NCBI GenBank assembly: GCA_964023205.1
Contig: OZ026838.1
Coordinates: forward strand, 27,989,843-28,053,842
Direction of reading: 5' to 3'
From: Lutraria lutraria
Taxonomy: Eukaryota; Mollusca; Bivalvia; Venerida; Mactridae
DNA length: 64,000 nucleotides
Part shown: positions 48,507-59,500 of the stretch, piece after piece
Position numbering within the stretch: the stretch's first letter is position 1
Layout: the number at the start of each line of letters is the position of its first letter
The notes under the pieces: model-generated
Database searches by the model: none
Seen by the model: the letters and a program-made list of their open reading frames with translations, nothing else
Told to the model about the DNA's origin: nothing
Position numbers and translations under genes: made by a program

Positions 48507-51500
48507 CTGAAAAAGACGTATACATGTGTTTTAGCGTGTAAGAATTGTTTTCGCTTACTTTTCTGAAAACCTAGAAATCTGTCAGGATGACGCGAATTAC
48601 GAATGCCCCCACTGAGAGGTAAGTCAAAAAGGGGCCATAACTCCTGTGGAAATGTTTGGATTTTAACGATAATTGAACTCGATCTGTATTTCATTATTAT
48701 ACACCTTCGTGTACAATAAGGAAATCAATACATGCAATATTTCTTGAGCTATCGCTCGGAAATTAAAATTTGCACTTCCGCCATTTTGAATAGCGGGGGC
48801 ACCAAAATCAGTCCTATATGACAGAAAAAATCTTAATAGGAAAAAGAGATTGTCCTTACAGCTGAACTTGGGATTTACATGCTGCTGTAAGTAAATGTCA
48901 AAAATAAAAATCATTGGCATGGTCGTTATGTTTAAATACCAGTGTGTCATTAAGAGATCTTTATGAAAAAACATCATAGTCAATCGACGCATACAAAGTT
49001 GTACAGAAAAAGCATTAGAAATCTGTCTTAAAACAATGTGTCTTTATATTTGGGTGATTTCAATACTTTCAGTAAAGTAAAATACCTTTTCGATAAAGAA
49101 CAGAATTTCCTGACTCATCCACAAGTATAGTCTTCACTTTTCCAGAATTAACATCTCCTCTTAAGTTTTTGATCGACACTTTGTCTAAGACCTGTTGCAG
49201 TCTTTCTTCTGAGTTTTTCGTGTTCAGAAAATTCTGAATTCGTTTGAGTTCAGTCATACCGTCCTTCAAAAAATGAGAAATAGCATTATCCAGAAGTTGG
49301 AAATGATAACACAAAATTCACTAGTATACAGTAAAACTCCTGGATATCGGACCTGTTCCGGACTAAGCCAAAAGTCCGGTTTTCTGAAATGTTCAGGGAG
49401 TCCGGTTTTCAGGGAGTCCGGTTTTCAGAGGTTATACTGAATAAACCATGCTTTGGTATGAGGTACTGAGGTTTTTAAATGTTTGTACGGCATGTGCATT
49501 TTCATTGGTATGTGTTGTTAGTAATTGTAGTAATTGTAAATACAGATTTGCAATAAATAACCCGCCTCATCCTACACATGATTTCGCTCCTGAGCAAATT
49601 TCTACCATATAAGTTATGTTTCTTATACTTATTGACTAACCCGTCAGACAATTCAATAGTAGCGTTAACAATTAATTCCCATTATACCTCGTTATTGAAT
49701 AACCTGAAACAAATAATTTTACTTTGTCCAATCCCATCATTGTACTTTCGCAACACCTTTTATTTCACTTTACATCCACACCTTCATATTTATTTTACTT
49801 TTCTGTTTTGGAATCAAGCTGTTTGATGATACTGGTTAAAATTATGTAAGTAAATCTCTCTCCAATGAAGACCTTGCGTTTCTCCTGTTGTGCTGTGTTG
49901 CGATTATTTAAGTTGTTTATGATATAAATGGTGATCCCTGTGTAATGGTCAAACATTATGTATGTTGCATTATATATACTTATTTTATACACCAAAATCC
50001 GTACTGACTGAGTAAAAAACTCAACAATAATAAAATTTGTAACGTTTTGACAACTGTATAGAATATTTTAACATCTGCGTAAATGAATTAAATGTATTTA
50101 AGGAATATAATGCTTTGAAACATACCCTCTTTAGTTTTTCAAAATGGACGACAAGAAAGTCGGGTTTATCATAATCCTTCATTGCTTTCTCGAATTCGTT
50201 ATAATAATCAAAATATGATCCATATACAACTGAAATGTAAAACAATATACTAATACAAACATGCACTATGCTATATAATGTCAACAAAACTTATATACTG
50301 GATGTAATGGTCGGCAAAGCAAACTATAAGTGAAGCCCCTCATTTCCGATAGTTTCAGTGATTTTTCCCCAAATTTTCACACTACCCATGCCCGTCAAAA
50401 GGAGAAATTTAGCGCAACAAATCGCAAAATGGAAATTATAAAACAACATTTATTTTCAATGGAATACGTGATTATTAAGTTGTTTAAATCATAAATATAA
50501 ATATCACAACACTGTAATTGGTGGCAATTGTGCGAAAACTGCATGTTATATTTTCTTCATTTTACATGATTGTGTGGAAAACACTTCTTGTCAGGGGAAA
50601 ATTCTGCCCATTTTAGGGGGAAAATTAAGACAATTTTTCTAAGGGAAACTGTCCATATAAGGCAGTAAATATAAAGAAAAAAAATGAGAAAATGAAAAGC
50701 CAGTCAACATTACATCCAACAACGGAAATGACAGAAATGCATATAGAGAACGTACAAATGTCGAAGGAACATTTTATGAATTCAATACTGAACATTAACT
50801 TGGTTTGTACCTTTAAAATGGTCGACCAGTACTTATAGAAGCAATGTTAATGTCAAATGAACAAAAATTTATTCCAATATAAACGTTTCCTGTAATGCTC
50901 ATTTTTTTGTCAGACAAATGGGTGTAAAAACCAAGACAAATAAATATTATGTCAGTCTTGACTTTTAAAATCCTTAGCAAAAGGAGACGATTAGATCTGA
51001 TTCGGACAAGCCTATTAACGTTTCGATTGCTCACTTAATGTCGGATTGTGCTTACCTTCGCCACGTGAATATAATTCAAACATTTGTTCCCACGATATTT
51101 TGTTCTCAAATTCTGCAGACTTTAGCATATGATTAAACAAAGACACCATTGCGTCCTTAGCATTGCGGACTACTATGATGATTTTACTGCTTTTTTTGAA
51201 AAAAGGTTCCGGAAGTCGATTAACACTAAGGTGACTAGATAAAATCTTTTCTTCCTCCACTTTAGCCCAATGATCAGGTCGCTCAAGTTCCATAAGGAAT
51301 GGGTTGAATGAAACCATTTCATCGAGAGGACCTTCAGATGTTAGAAACTTAACTACATTTGCTACCCAATGTGTACCTGAAAATCAAATAGACTAGAATT
51401 CGTTCAGCAACTTTCAGTGACAGACTTTAAATCAGGACAAATCTTTCATCCATTTTGCGCATGGGTGATTTTCTACATTTTTTTTTTCAATTATAAGTGT

Positions 51501-52774
51501 GTAATTTAAGCAATATGCGTGCGAATTGGTATTTATCATTTATATAGATATTATTGCAGAAGCATTCGCTTCTAATTTGGCTGGTCGCTTGAGTGCTCAT
51601 ATTCAATAGCTGTCAGTCGTTTGACAGAAGCTGTATCAGTTAAGAGTCGTATCCGTACATTCAGAGTGGTGTCCGTACATTCAGAGTGGTGTCCGTACGT
51701 TTAGAGTGGTGTCCGTACATTCAGAGTGGTGTCCGTACGTTTAGAGTCGTATCCGTACATTCAGAGTGGTGTCCGTACATTCAGAGTGGTGTCCGTACAT
51801 TCAGAGTGGTGTCCGTACATTCAGAGTGGTGTCCGTACATTCATAGTGGTGTCCGTACATTCAGAGTGGTGTCCGTACATTCAGAGTGGTGTCCGTACGT
51901 TTAGAGTGGTGTCAGTGCATTTAGAGTGGTGTCAATACGTTTAGAGTGTTCAGTACGTGTTTGACAAACATGTAGCAGATGTCCGACTCATGTCTAAATG
52001 CAGTGAAACACATCTGTCTCATTAACAAGTTTGGTGCCTTATTACTAGGTTAATTACTGAGGTATAGAATGTCCTAACATGCATAGCTAAGTCATAAATA
52101 TGTTTACGTGATTCATGTCACAAACGTTCACTTAAAGTTATAAGCAACATGATCATAGTATTTGATTTTATCATATGAGTCAAGGACACGTTCAGAACTA
52201 GGACATCTTCTGATAACGTTATCATAATTATTTATCAACTTAGCAAAATATTTGCAAGCGCATACGAATCATGATCAAAAACTGAAATGTGTCAAAAAAC
52301 AGGTTACTCGAAACTTTCTCAGCGAGGTGCGAAAACTTTGTGGGTACCGCCAGAATAAGACACGAAACTGAGTTAAAGGTATAGATTGCTAATCGGGACT
52401 AAGAAAAAGCTTCGACGTAACGAATAACTTCCGAAGACGAAAATTCCTCTCAACCGATAGAATTTCATTTTGACAACGAAGGGATAGAAGTCTAGCGGGT
52501 TACCACTTGACAACCCATCATCCCTTGGACTGGACTACTACTAGTAATAGAAATATAGAATAATAAAACTTCAAGAACTTAAATCTAACATACCAACTTT
52601 CGGATAGCTGCATATCAAAACATTCCCTTCTTTGTGCTCCAGTTCTCTAATCCCTTTTATTCTTTGGTCCGGGTCTAATTCGCTGAAAAATACTGGCAGG
52701 ATAAGTTCTTCACATCGTACAACATCGAGACCTTCACCTTCCACCGCTTTTAATATCTCCTTCTTCCACTCCAT
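48397..52774 (-). CDS. Cytosolic sulfotransferase (SULT family), copy A, 5 coding exons
   Basis: Transfers a sulfonate group from PAPS to a small hydroxyl or amine substrate; the substrate cannot be told. Coding exons on the minus strand: 52594-52774, 51056-51376, 50126-50229, 49086-49263 and 48397-48506, total 894 bases, 297 residues plus stop, the usual size for the family. Motifs: PAPS loop YPKVGTHW (57-64), catalytic His109 in SSHL, 3'-phosphate site VVRNAKDAMVS (about 129-139), C-terminal RKGAIGDWKN (260-269), and the dimer motif K-x3-TV-x3-E (268-277). No signal peptide or membrane segment. An acceptor-like CATTGTAG touches the ATG, so a non-coding first exon is likely. Confidence 0.93.
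49086..49263 (-). CDS. SULT A exon 4
   Basis: Acceptor CATTTTTTGAAG, donor GTATTT. Encodes DGMTELKRIQNFLNTKNSEE and on to GNSVLYRKG. The usual KPFxRKG region of the PAPS site falls at its end; only RKG is kept clearly. Confidence 0.92.
49329..49439. mobile_element. Pogo/Tigger-like MITE in SULT A intron 3, internally deleted
   Basis: Starts CAGTAAAACTCCTGGATATC, ends CAGAGGTTATACTG. The orthologous copy at 57342-57514 is 173 bp, this one 111 bp, so it has lost an inner part. Present in both gene copies, so it was inserted before the duplication. Confidence 0.8.
50126..50229 (-). CDS. SULT A exon 3
   Basis: Acceptor TTTTACATTTCAG, donor GTATGT. Encodes GSYFDYYNEFEKAMKDYD, then KPDFLVVHFEKLKR, matching the family pattern of a strand followed by a YE(D/K)L-type turn. 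Confidence 0.92.
51056..51376 (-). CDS. SULT A exon 2 (catalytic His, 3'-phosphate site)
   Basis: Acceptor TTTGATTTTCAG, donor GTAAGC. Continues with THWVANVVKFL and contains SSHLSVNRLP and IIIVVRNAKDAMVSLFNH. Phases match exons 1 and 3. Confidence 0.93.
51644..51952. repeat. 20-bp minisatellite in SULT A intron 1, about 15 copies
   Basis: Unit TCAGAGTGGTGTCCGTACAT, period 20; the last units drift to a TTTAGAGTGGTGTCAATACG form. A period of 20 gives open frames in several phases, so the 72-codon frames over it are artefacts. A related array occupies the same intron of copy B. Confidence 0.93.
52594..52774 (-). CDS. SULT A exon 1 (start, PAPS loop)
   Basis: Starts at ATG with MEWKKEILKAVEGEG and ends in SYPKVG, donor GTATGT. 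The ATG is chosen because it follows a splice acceptor directly in both gene copies. Confidence 0.92.
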
Positions 52775-53332
52775 CTACAATGTAAACATTCATAGTTTTA
52801 TATTCAAGAGCCATTCATGTAGAACTACTTAAGAAAACGACGTGAACATCAGCTTTGAGAGCCAAAACAAGGTCACGACCGTGATCCAGTGCACGGGACT
52901 TATAACCCGGCACTGTTTTTATATACATGTATGTACCGGTCCATGAACGAGGCTCGTGTTGTGTTTTTGGGAGAGGTGCTACTGTATTGGTGTTATAAAG
53001 ATAAAATTTCAAGGTCCTGTGGTCATTGCCTTCTATTTAAGTTTGACAGAAATATTGATTTTCCTCCATGGCAGGTGATGTTGTCGGCTTCTTGTGGAAG
53101 GATAAGTAAATACTGATTAGAATACTGTCCAGGAAAACTGACATGGAGACCCAGTCGTCGTGTATAACAAAAATATCGTTGAAAACGGCGTTAAAACCCA
53201 AACATTGAGGAACAAGAACTGGTCTTTTTACTGATGTGGAAATTATAGAAATAAATATATTTTGTCCAGGGTCCGACTTATTGGCTGTACTTCTGTAGCT
53301 CTTTGAAGTGTTCTCCAATAAAAATATACATG

Positions 53333-53507
53333 CAGTGCATCCTCTTCAAAACAACACCCTTTGGGAATAGCAAAATTATGTAATTGTTGAGAGGTTGTTG
53401 CTGTAGAGAGATTAAATTGATAGCTAAATCGTGCGATAAGAAAAAGCATGCTGTTGTTTAAGGGAGGTTGTTGCTCAAGACAGGTCTACACTGGAGAGGT
53501 TGTACAG
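53333..53507 (+). mobile_element. AACCTCTCC-family MITE, copy 4
   Basis: 175 bp. Starts CAGTGCATCCTCTTCAAAAC, ends GGAGAGGTTGTACAG followed by TA. Located upstream of SULT A, between the first coding exon and the probable non-coding exon. Confidence 0.75.
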
Positions 53508-53841
53508 TACATATACATAGATCTAGTTCTTAACCCTGGATGAATCATCAATAAGCATGTTTATACTATATACACATTTTACCATTGTGAGATAGTACGT
53601 CAGTAGAAAAAGTGGTAGAACTTAAAATCGCACTCTCAGTTCATAAATGTAGTTTAAACTACCCTTTGAACTAGAATGCAGTAGGAATAAAGATGTACAT
53701 GTATGCGTGTATACATTATACCTTGAAATAAATTACGTACATGCTTTAATACCTTACTATCCGAATAAAATCCATCTGCTTTGAATGCGACTATTGTCCA
53801 TAAGTGACATTAGACAGTAGAAAATACGAATTTATACTTAC

Positions 53842-53960
53842 TGTCCGAAATATAAGTTATTATGTCTGTTTTACTGCTAAACTGATACTTCCGTAGCTCA
53901 CAATATATCAACTGAACATTGTCGTATGCGTTCTTTCTATATATAACCCGACACCCAGAT
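53842..53960 (-). other. Probable non-coding first exon of SULT A
   Basis: On the minus strand the sequence TTATATTTCGGACA is followed by a strong donor GTAAGTAT (53834-53841). The same exon end and donor are kept at 63973-63981 in copy B, and both genes have an acceptor touching the ATG. The 5' limit of this exon is not known; 53960 is a guess. Confidence 0.5.
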
Positions 53961-54633
53961 AATTTCTACATATCTGCAAGCATATGAAATCGCAATGCAC
54001 TCTTTTACATTGTACTAAATAGTCCTATCTTTACAACCCGTCTAGATTTTAAGATATCGTCCCAGTTGTAATAAGAATATATTTACTAAGACAACTGTGC
54101 ACACGAAGTCCTGTTTATCGTATTTGAATAAGGTTTGGTTTTACGCACTTTTCGCAAAGATCAATAATTTATAGTTCCATAGAAACCAATATAGTTAATA
54201 CAATACTGACCAACTGAGATTTTAGAAAAAAGCACGCATGCGACATAATACAACAACGTGGTACTGTGCGTATAGATTATCCATGGGTTATCACATGGAA
54301 GAACAACAATTTTAACCTTTAAAGTAGTTTACCATTCTAACAAACACACTGTCAGAAGTAACAGACATGTGATGGTAAAATTATATTAAATCACTTTTAA
54401 TCTACCTAAATGTAACCCAAATTACCATAAATGAAAAACAAATGTCACAGAATACGACACCATGCAAAATTATCCACACGATTGATAACGCAATAACAAA
54501 GAAATGTATCATAACGTAAGGGAGTGTTTGCAAGGTAAAGAAAAAGAAATAAGTCAAGTCTGAATTTCTGAATCATATTAAATATATGTATTGGCAGTAA
54601 ACGTCTCGATCGTCAGAGAGACGTGTCTAGATA

Positions 54634-54810
54634 CAATGCAAATTCTCCAAAGCAACACCCTTTGGGAGCAGCAAAACCAAATTGTTGTTGAGAGGTTGTT
54701 GTTCTAGAGAGGTTAAATTATTAGTTAAATGGTATATTTGGGGGAAATCATGCTGTTGTTGAAGCGGTAGTGGTAGTCAAGCGAGGGCCACTCTGAGAAG
54801 GTTGTACAGA
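54634..54810 (+). mobile_element. AACCTCTCC-family MITE, copy 5
   Basis: 177 bp between TA at 54632-54633 and 54811-54812. Carries AGCAACACCCTTTGGGAGC and GAGAGGTTGTTGTTCTAGAG blocks. Ends are diverged (CAATGCAAATTCTCC). Confidence 0.7.
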
Positions 54811-55032
54811 TATATTTTTTTAAAGCAGGCTGAGGTTCTTAGATGACATGGATGATGTACTGTCTGTACCATTTGTTATTTGCTCATAAAAATAAAAGCT
54901 TGATATTAATACATATTAACACATTTGGAAAGCCGGTCTAATGAGATGGTACGTCTCATTATCAAGTTGAAGTAAAGTAACTATAAAACTTGTGTCAAAT
55001 TATGGTCGTTATAATGTGGTCTTTTTACTTAA

Positions 55033-55532
55033 GATTGGTGAGATCACTATGTGAGGTTTTTTAATATTGATGAGATCACTATGTGAGGTTTTATTTGATA
55101 TTGATGAGATCACTATGTTAGGTTTTATTTAATATTGATGAGATCACTATGTGAGTTTTTACTTAATATTGATGAGATCAATATGTGAGGTTTTACTTTA
55201 ATATTGATGAGATCACTATGTGAGGTTTCATTTAATATTGATGAGATCACTATGTGAGTTTTTACTTAATATTGATGAGATCACAAAGTGATTTTTACTT
55301 AATATTGATGAGATCACTATGTGACGTTTTACTTAATATTGATGAGATCACTATGTGAGTTGTACTTAATACTAATGAGATCACTAACTGAACTTTCATT
55401 TATTATTGATGAGATCACTATGTGAGTTTTTACTTAATATTGATGAGATCACTAAGTGAAGTTTTACCTAATATTCATGAGATCACTAAGAGAGTTTTTA
55501 CTTAATATTGATGAGATCACTAAGTACTTGGT
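55033..55532. repeat. About 34-bp minisatellite, about 15 copies
   Basis: Units of 32-35 bp with the core GATGAGATCACTATGTGAGG and a variable T-rich spacer. It lies at the junction between the two sulfotransferase duplication units. Units are less uniform than in the other arrays, hence older. Confidence 0.9.
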
Positions 55533-55880
55533 TGGGTAGTTGGGATGGGGACATTGAAACACTAAGTATATTTCTTTTTGGTCCAGCTTCTGATGTACAT
55601 AAAAATTTCCATATTCGTGAGTTATTAATACAGAACAACAGACAACTCTAAAAAAAATTCATATTCAACTATACCCAGTGATCTCTCTTTTTCGAGATAG
55701 ATAGACAAAGTCTAATGAAAATAAGATAAAATGTGTATCAGATAATAGTTGAATTTACTTTATTATATCATATACAAATAATCTAAATCTGATTTGAAAG
55801 TACACTAAACTCTGTACATTGTTGTGCATGAGATACATTTCATAATGAATGATACTAGTACATGATACAATTATATTGTA

Positions 55881-56054
55881 CTGTGCAACCTCTCCAAAGC
55901 AACATCCTTTGGAAGCAGTACGTATGTTGTTGTTTAGAGTGTGTTGCTCCATAGAGGTTATATTTATAGTTAATCGTACAGTGGGGACAAAATCATGTTG
56001 TTACTGATGGGAGGTTGTGGCACAAGAGAGGGCCACTCTGGAGAGTTTGTTAAA
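55881..56054 (+). mobile_element. AACCTCTCC-family MITE, copy 6, with empty site in unit 1
   Basis: 174 bp flanked by TA at 55879-55880 and 56055-56056. Unit 1 has the uninterrupted TTGTACATGTAATTAATAC at about 47884-47904, so this copy was inserted after the duplication and the target is shown to be TA. Starts CTGTGCAACCTCTCC. Confidence 0.9.
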
Positions 56055-56460
56055 TACATGCAATTAATACAGTCGAGTTATCCAGGTCCTTTGTCACTTA
56101 CACATGGGGCAAACAATGATAAGTAAGCTAGGCTTAACGCAGACTTCTTCAATCGATGTCTATACGTATGTTATTATTGCATACAAAGACCAGATTATTT
56201 CGTCAACATGTTAATACTAAAATCAAGAAAATTTCGGAATTTCTAATAAAAACACATGCAACATAAGTAAGCATACAGTAGTTCTCCACTTACCATTTTC
56301 ACATATGCATCGTCGCGAAGTATTATTATTAAACAATGTATACGAATGTTTGACTTGAACACATTAAAGTACGGCAGTTTCAATAAGTGCCTCAATGTCT
56401 GAAATACGTACATTAATACATTTCAAAGCTCTTGATTAGCCTTATATAGTTTATAGATTT

Positions 56461-56570
56461 CTATACACATCCAATGTTGAACACACTATCTTTAAACTTT
56501 TCTTCAATGATCTTATCGAAGTATTCACTTTGTGCAACAGTGAAATAGTTCTTCCAATCTCCAATCGCTC
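56461..56570 (-). CDS. SULT B exon 5 (C-terminus)
   Basis: GAIGDWKNYFTVAQSEYFDK to the stop TAG at 56461-56463. It appears identical in protein to copy A. Confidence 0.93.
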
Positions 56571-59500
56571 CTGAAAAAAGACGTATACATGTGTTTTAGC
56601 GTGTAAGAATTGTTTTCGCTTACTTTTCTGAAAACCTAGAAATCTGTCCGGATGACACGAAATATGAATGCCCCTACTGAGAGCTAAGTCAAAAAGGGGC
56701 CATAAGTCCTGTGGGAAATGCTTGGATTTTAAAGATAATTGAACTCGATTTGTATTTCATTATTGTACACCTTCATGTAAAAGATGAAATCAATGCATGA
56801 AATATTACTTGAGCTATCGATCGGAATTAAAATTTGAACGGAAGGGTTTACGGACGGACAGGGCCTTCCGCAAAAATCAGTCTTCTAAGACAGAAAAACA
56901 GAAATAATCTTTATAGGAAAAGGAGATTGTTCTTACAATTGAACTCGGGATTTGCAAGCTGCCGTGAGTTAATGTCAAAATTATTGGCATGGTCGTTATG
57001 TTTCAATACCAATGTGTATATCAATACTTATGTATCTCAAAAAGAGGTTTTATAAACACTTATTTCGTACAACGTTTGTGTTCAGTAAAGTAAAATACCT
57101 TTTCGATAAATAACAGAATTTCCTGACTTATCCACAAGTATAGACTTTACTTTTCCAGAATTAACATCTCCTCTTAGGTTTTTGATCGACACTTTATCTA
57201 AGACCTGTTGCAGTCTTTCTTCTGAGTTTTTCGTGTTCAGAAAATTCTGAATTCGTTTGAGTTCAGTCATACCGTCCTTCAAAAAATGAAAAATAGCATT
57301 ATCCAGAAGTTGGAAATGATAACACACAATTCATGAATATACAGTAAAACTCCTGAATACCGGACCCGTTCCGGACTAAGCCAAAAGTCCGGTTTTCTGA
57401 GAATTCCGATTTTCTGAGAACTTGGAGTAAATTTCGAAAAGGGGGACTTGAAAAATCGTCCGATTCTCGGGGACTTCCGGTATTCAGGGAGTCCGGTTTT
57501 CAGGGGTTATACTGTATAAACAAACCATGATCTGGTGTAAGGTACGGAGGTCAAACTTAATGATGTCCTAAATGTTTATTTGGCATGTGGATTTTCATTG
57601 GTATGTGTTGTTAGTTATTGGAAGTAAAGATTTGCACTAAATAATCGACCTCATCCTACTCATGATTTTGTACCTGATCAAATCAATTTACCATTTCTAA
57701 ACCATATATGTTTCTTATACTTATTTACTAACCCGTCTGACAAGTTAATAGTAGTGTTAACAATTAATTCCCACTATACCTCGTAAATGAATAACCTGAG
57801 ACTTATATTTTTTTTACTTTGTCCAAACCCATTATAGTAATTTAACCACACCTTATATTTCACTTTACACCCACACCCTCATATTAATTTTACTTTAGTA
57901 TGTTGTTATAACGATACTGTTTAAAATAGCGTAAGTAAAGCTCTCTCCAATGAAGACTTTGCGCTTCTCTCGTTGTGCTTTGGTGTGATGATCTAACTTA
58001 AAGGTATTCATGATGTTATGGTCAAATTACGAATGTTGCATTAACACACCTCTATCCGTATTGATTGAGTGAAAAGCTCAACAAAAATTACATTTGTAAC
58101 GTTTTGACAACTCAACTGTATAGAATATTAAAACATCTACGTAAATGAATTAAATGTATTCAAGGAATATAATGTTTAAAAGATACCTTCTTTAGTTTTT
58201 CAAAATGGACGACAAGAAAGTCGGGTTTATCATAACCCTTCATTGCTTTCTCGAAGTCGTTATAATAATCAAAATATGATCCAAATGGAACTGAAATGTA
58301 AAACAAAATACTAATACAAACATGCACTATGGTATTATAATGTCAACAAAACGTATATACTTGATGTAATGGTCGGCTTAGCAAATTGTTAGTGAAGCCC
58401 CTCCAGTGATTATTTATCTCGTAGATTTAGAGAGAAAGAAATGACTTCCAAATGAAACGTTAGTCGATATGACTTCAAACAACAGAAAGGATATAACTGA
58501 ATACCGAGAACGTTCAGAAGACAAACTGGGAACATTTTGTGAAATCGATCCTCAACAAAAGCTTTCTTTTATTTATATCTTTAAAGTGATCGACCGGTAC
58601 ATGTAGAAACAACTTTATTGTCAAATAAACCTGGACTGATTCTAATATGAATAATAAGAATATGTATAAACGTTTCCTGTTTGTAACACTAATGTTCGGA
58701 GTTTTTGTCAGACAAATGATTGTATACAAAAACCAACACAAATATGTCGGTCTTGTTTTTTATCACCCTTTCAAAAGGAGACCATTTCTTATTCGGTCTG
58801 GTTTGGACATGCCTATTAGAATTTCTATCGCACACTAAATGTTGTGCTTACCTTCGCCACGTGAATATAATTCAAACATTTGTTCCCACGATATTCTGTT
58901 CTCGAATTCTGCAGCCTTTTGCAAATGATTAAACAAAGACACCATTGCGTCTTTAGCATTGCGGACTACTACGATGATTTTACTGCTATTTTTTAAATAA
59001 CATTCCGGAAGTCGATTAACACTTAGGTGACTAGATAAAATCTTTTCTTCCTCCACTTTAGCCCAACTATCAGGTCGCTCAAATTCCATAAGGAATGGGT
59101 TGAATGAAACCATTTCATCGAGAGGACCTTCAGATGTTAGAAACCTAACTACATTTGCTACCCAATGTGTACCTGAAAATCAAACAGAATAATTGCAGCA
59201 ACTTCCAATGGCAGACTTAACAAACTATTACCAGCATGGGCGAATTTTTTTTTTTGGTATTTATTTTCGTTCATTGGTATGTAATTTAAAGTCCCATTAG
59301 CTTTTTGGTTGTTAAAATTAAAGTAGGTCTTGTTTTTACCAAGACAGACGTTCATGTTCAGTGAAACTGACTTTTACTCGCAATAAATACATTTCGAAAT
59401 TTTCTATTTATCACGAATTGCATATTGAAATGTAGCACAGTATTTTTCAATGATATTGCAAAAATAATAACGAGCATAATTATGACAATGAGTGTACGAG

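Larger units (their letters stand above)
47545..55500. repeat. Segmental duplication, unit 1 (sulfotransferase A)
   Basis: The sequence from about 47550 (GAAACACTAAGTATATTTCT) to at least 53860 matches 55555 to the right edge in the same order and orientation, so this is a head-to-tail duplication of about 8 kb. Exons align without gaps. Introns and flanks align with insertions of transposons in one copy or the other. The right limit is not exact, because a minisatellite fills 55030-55535. Confidence 0.85.

Noticed and set aside
51686..51944. 72-codon repeat protein frames (SVHSEWCPY repeats)
   Set aside because: They come from the 20-bp minisatellite read in overlapping phases; the array lies in intron 1 of SULT A on the other strand.
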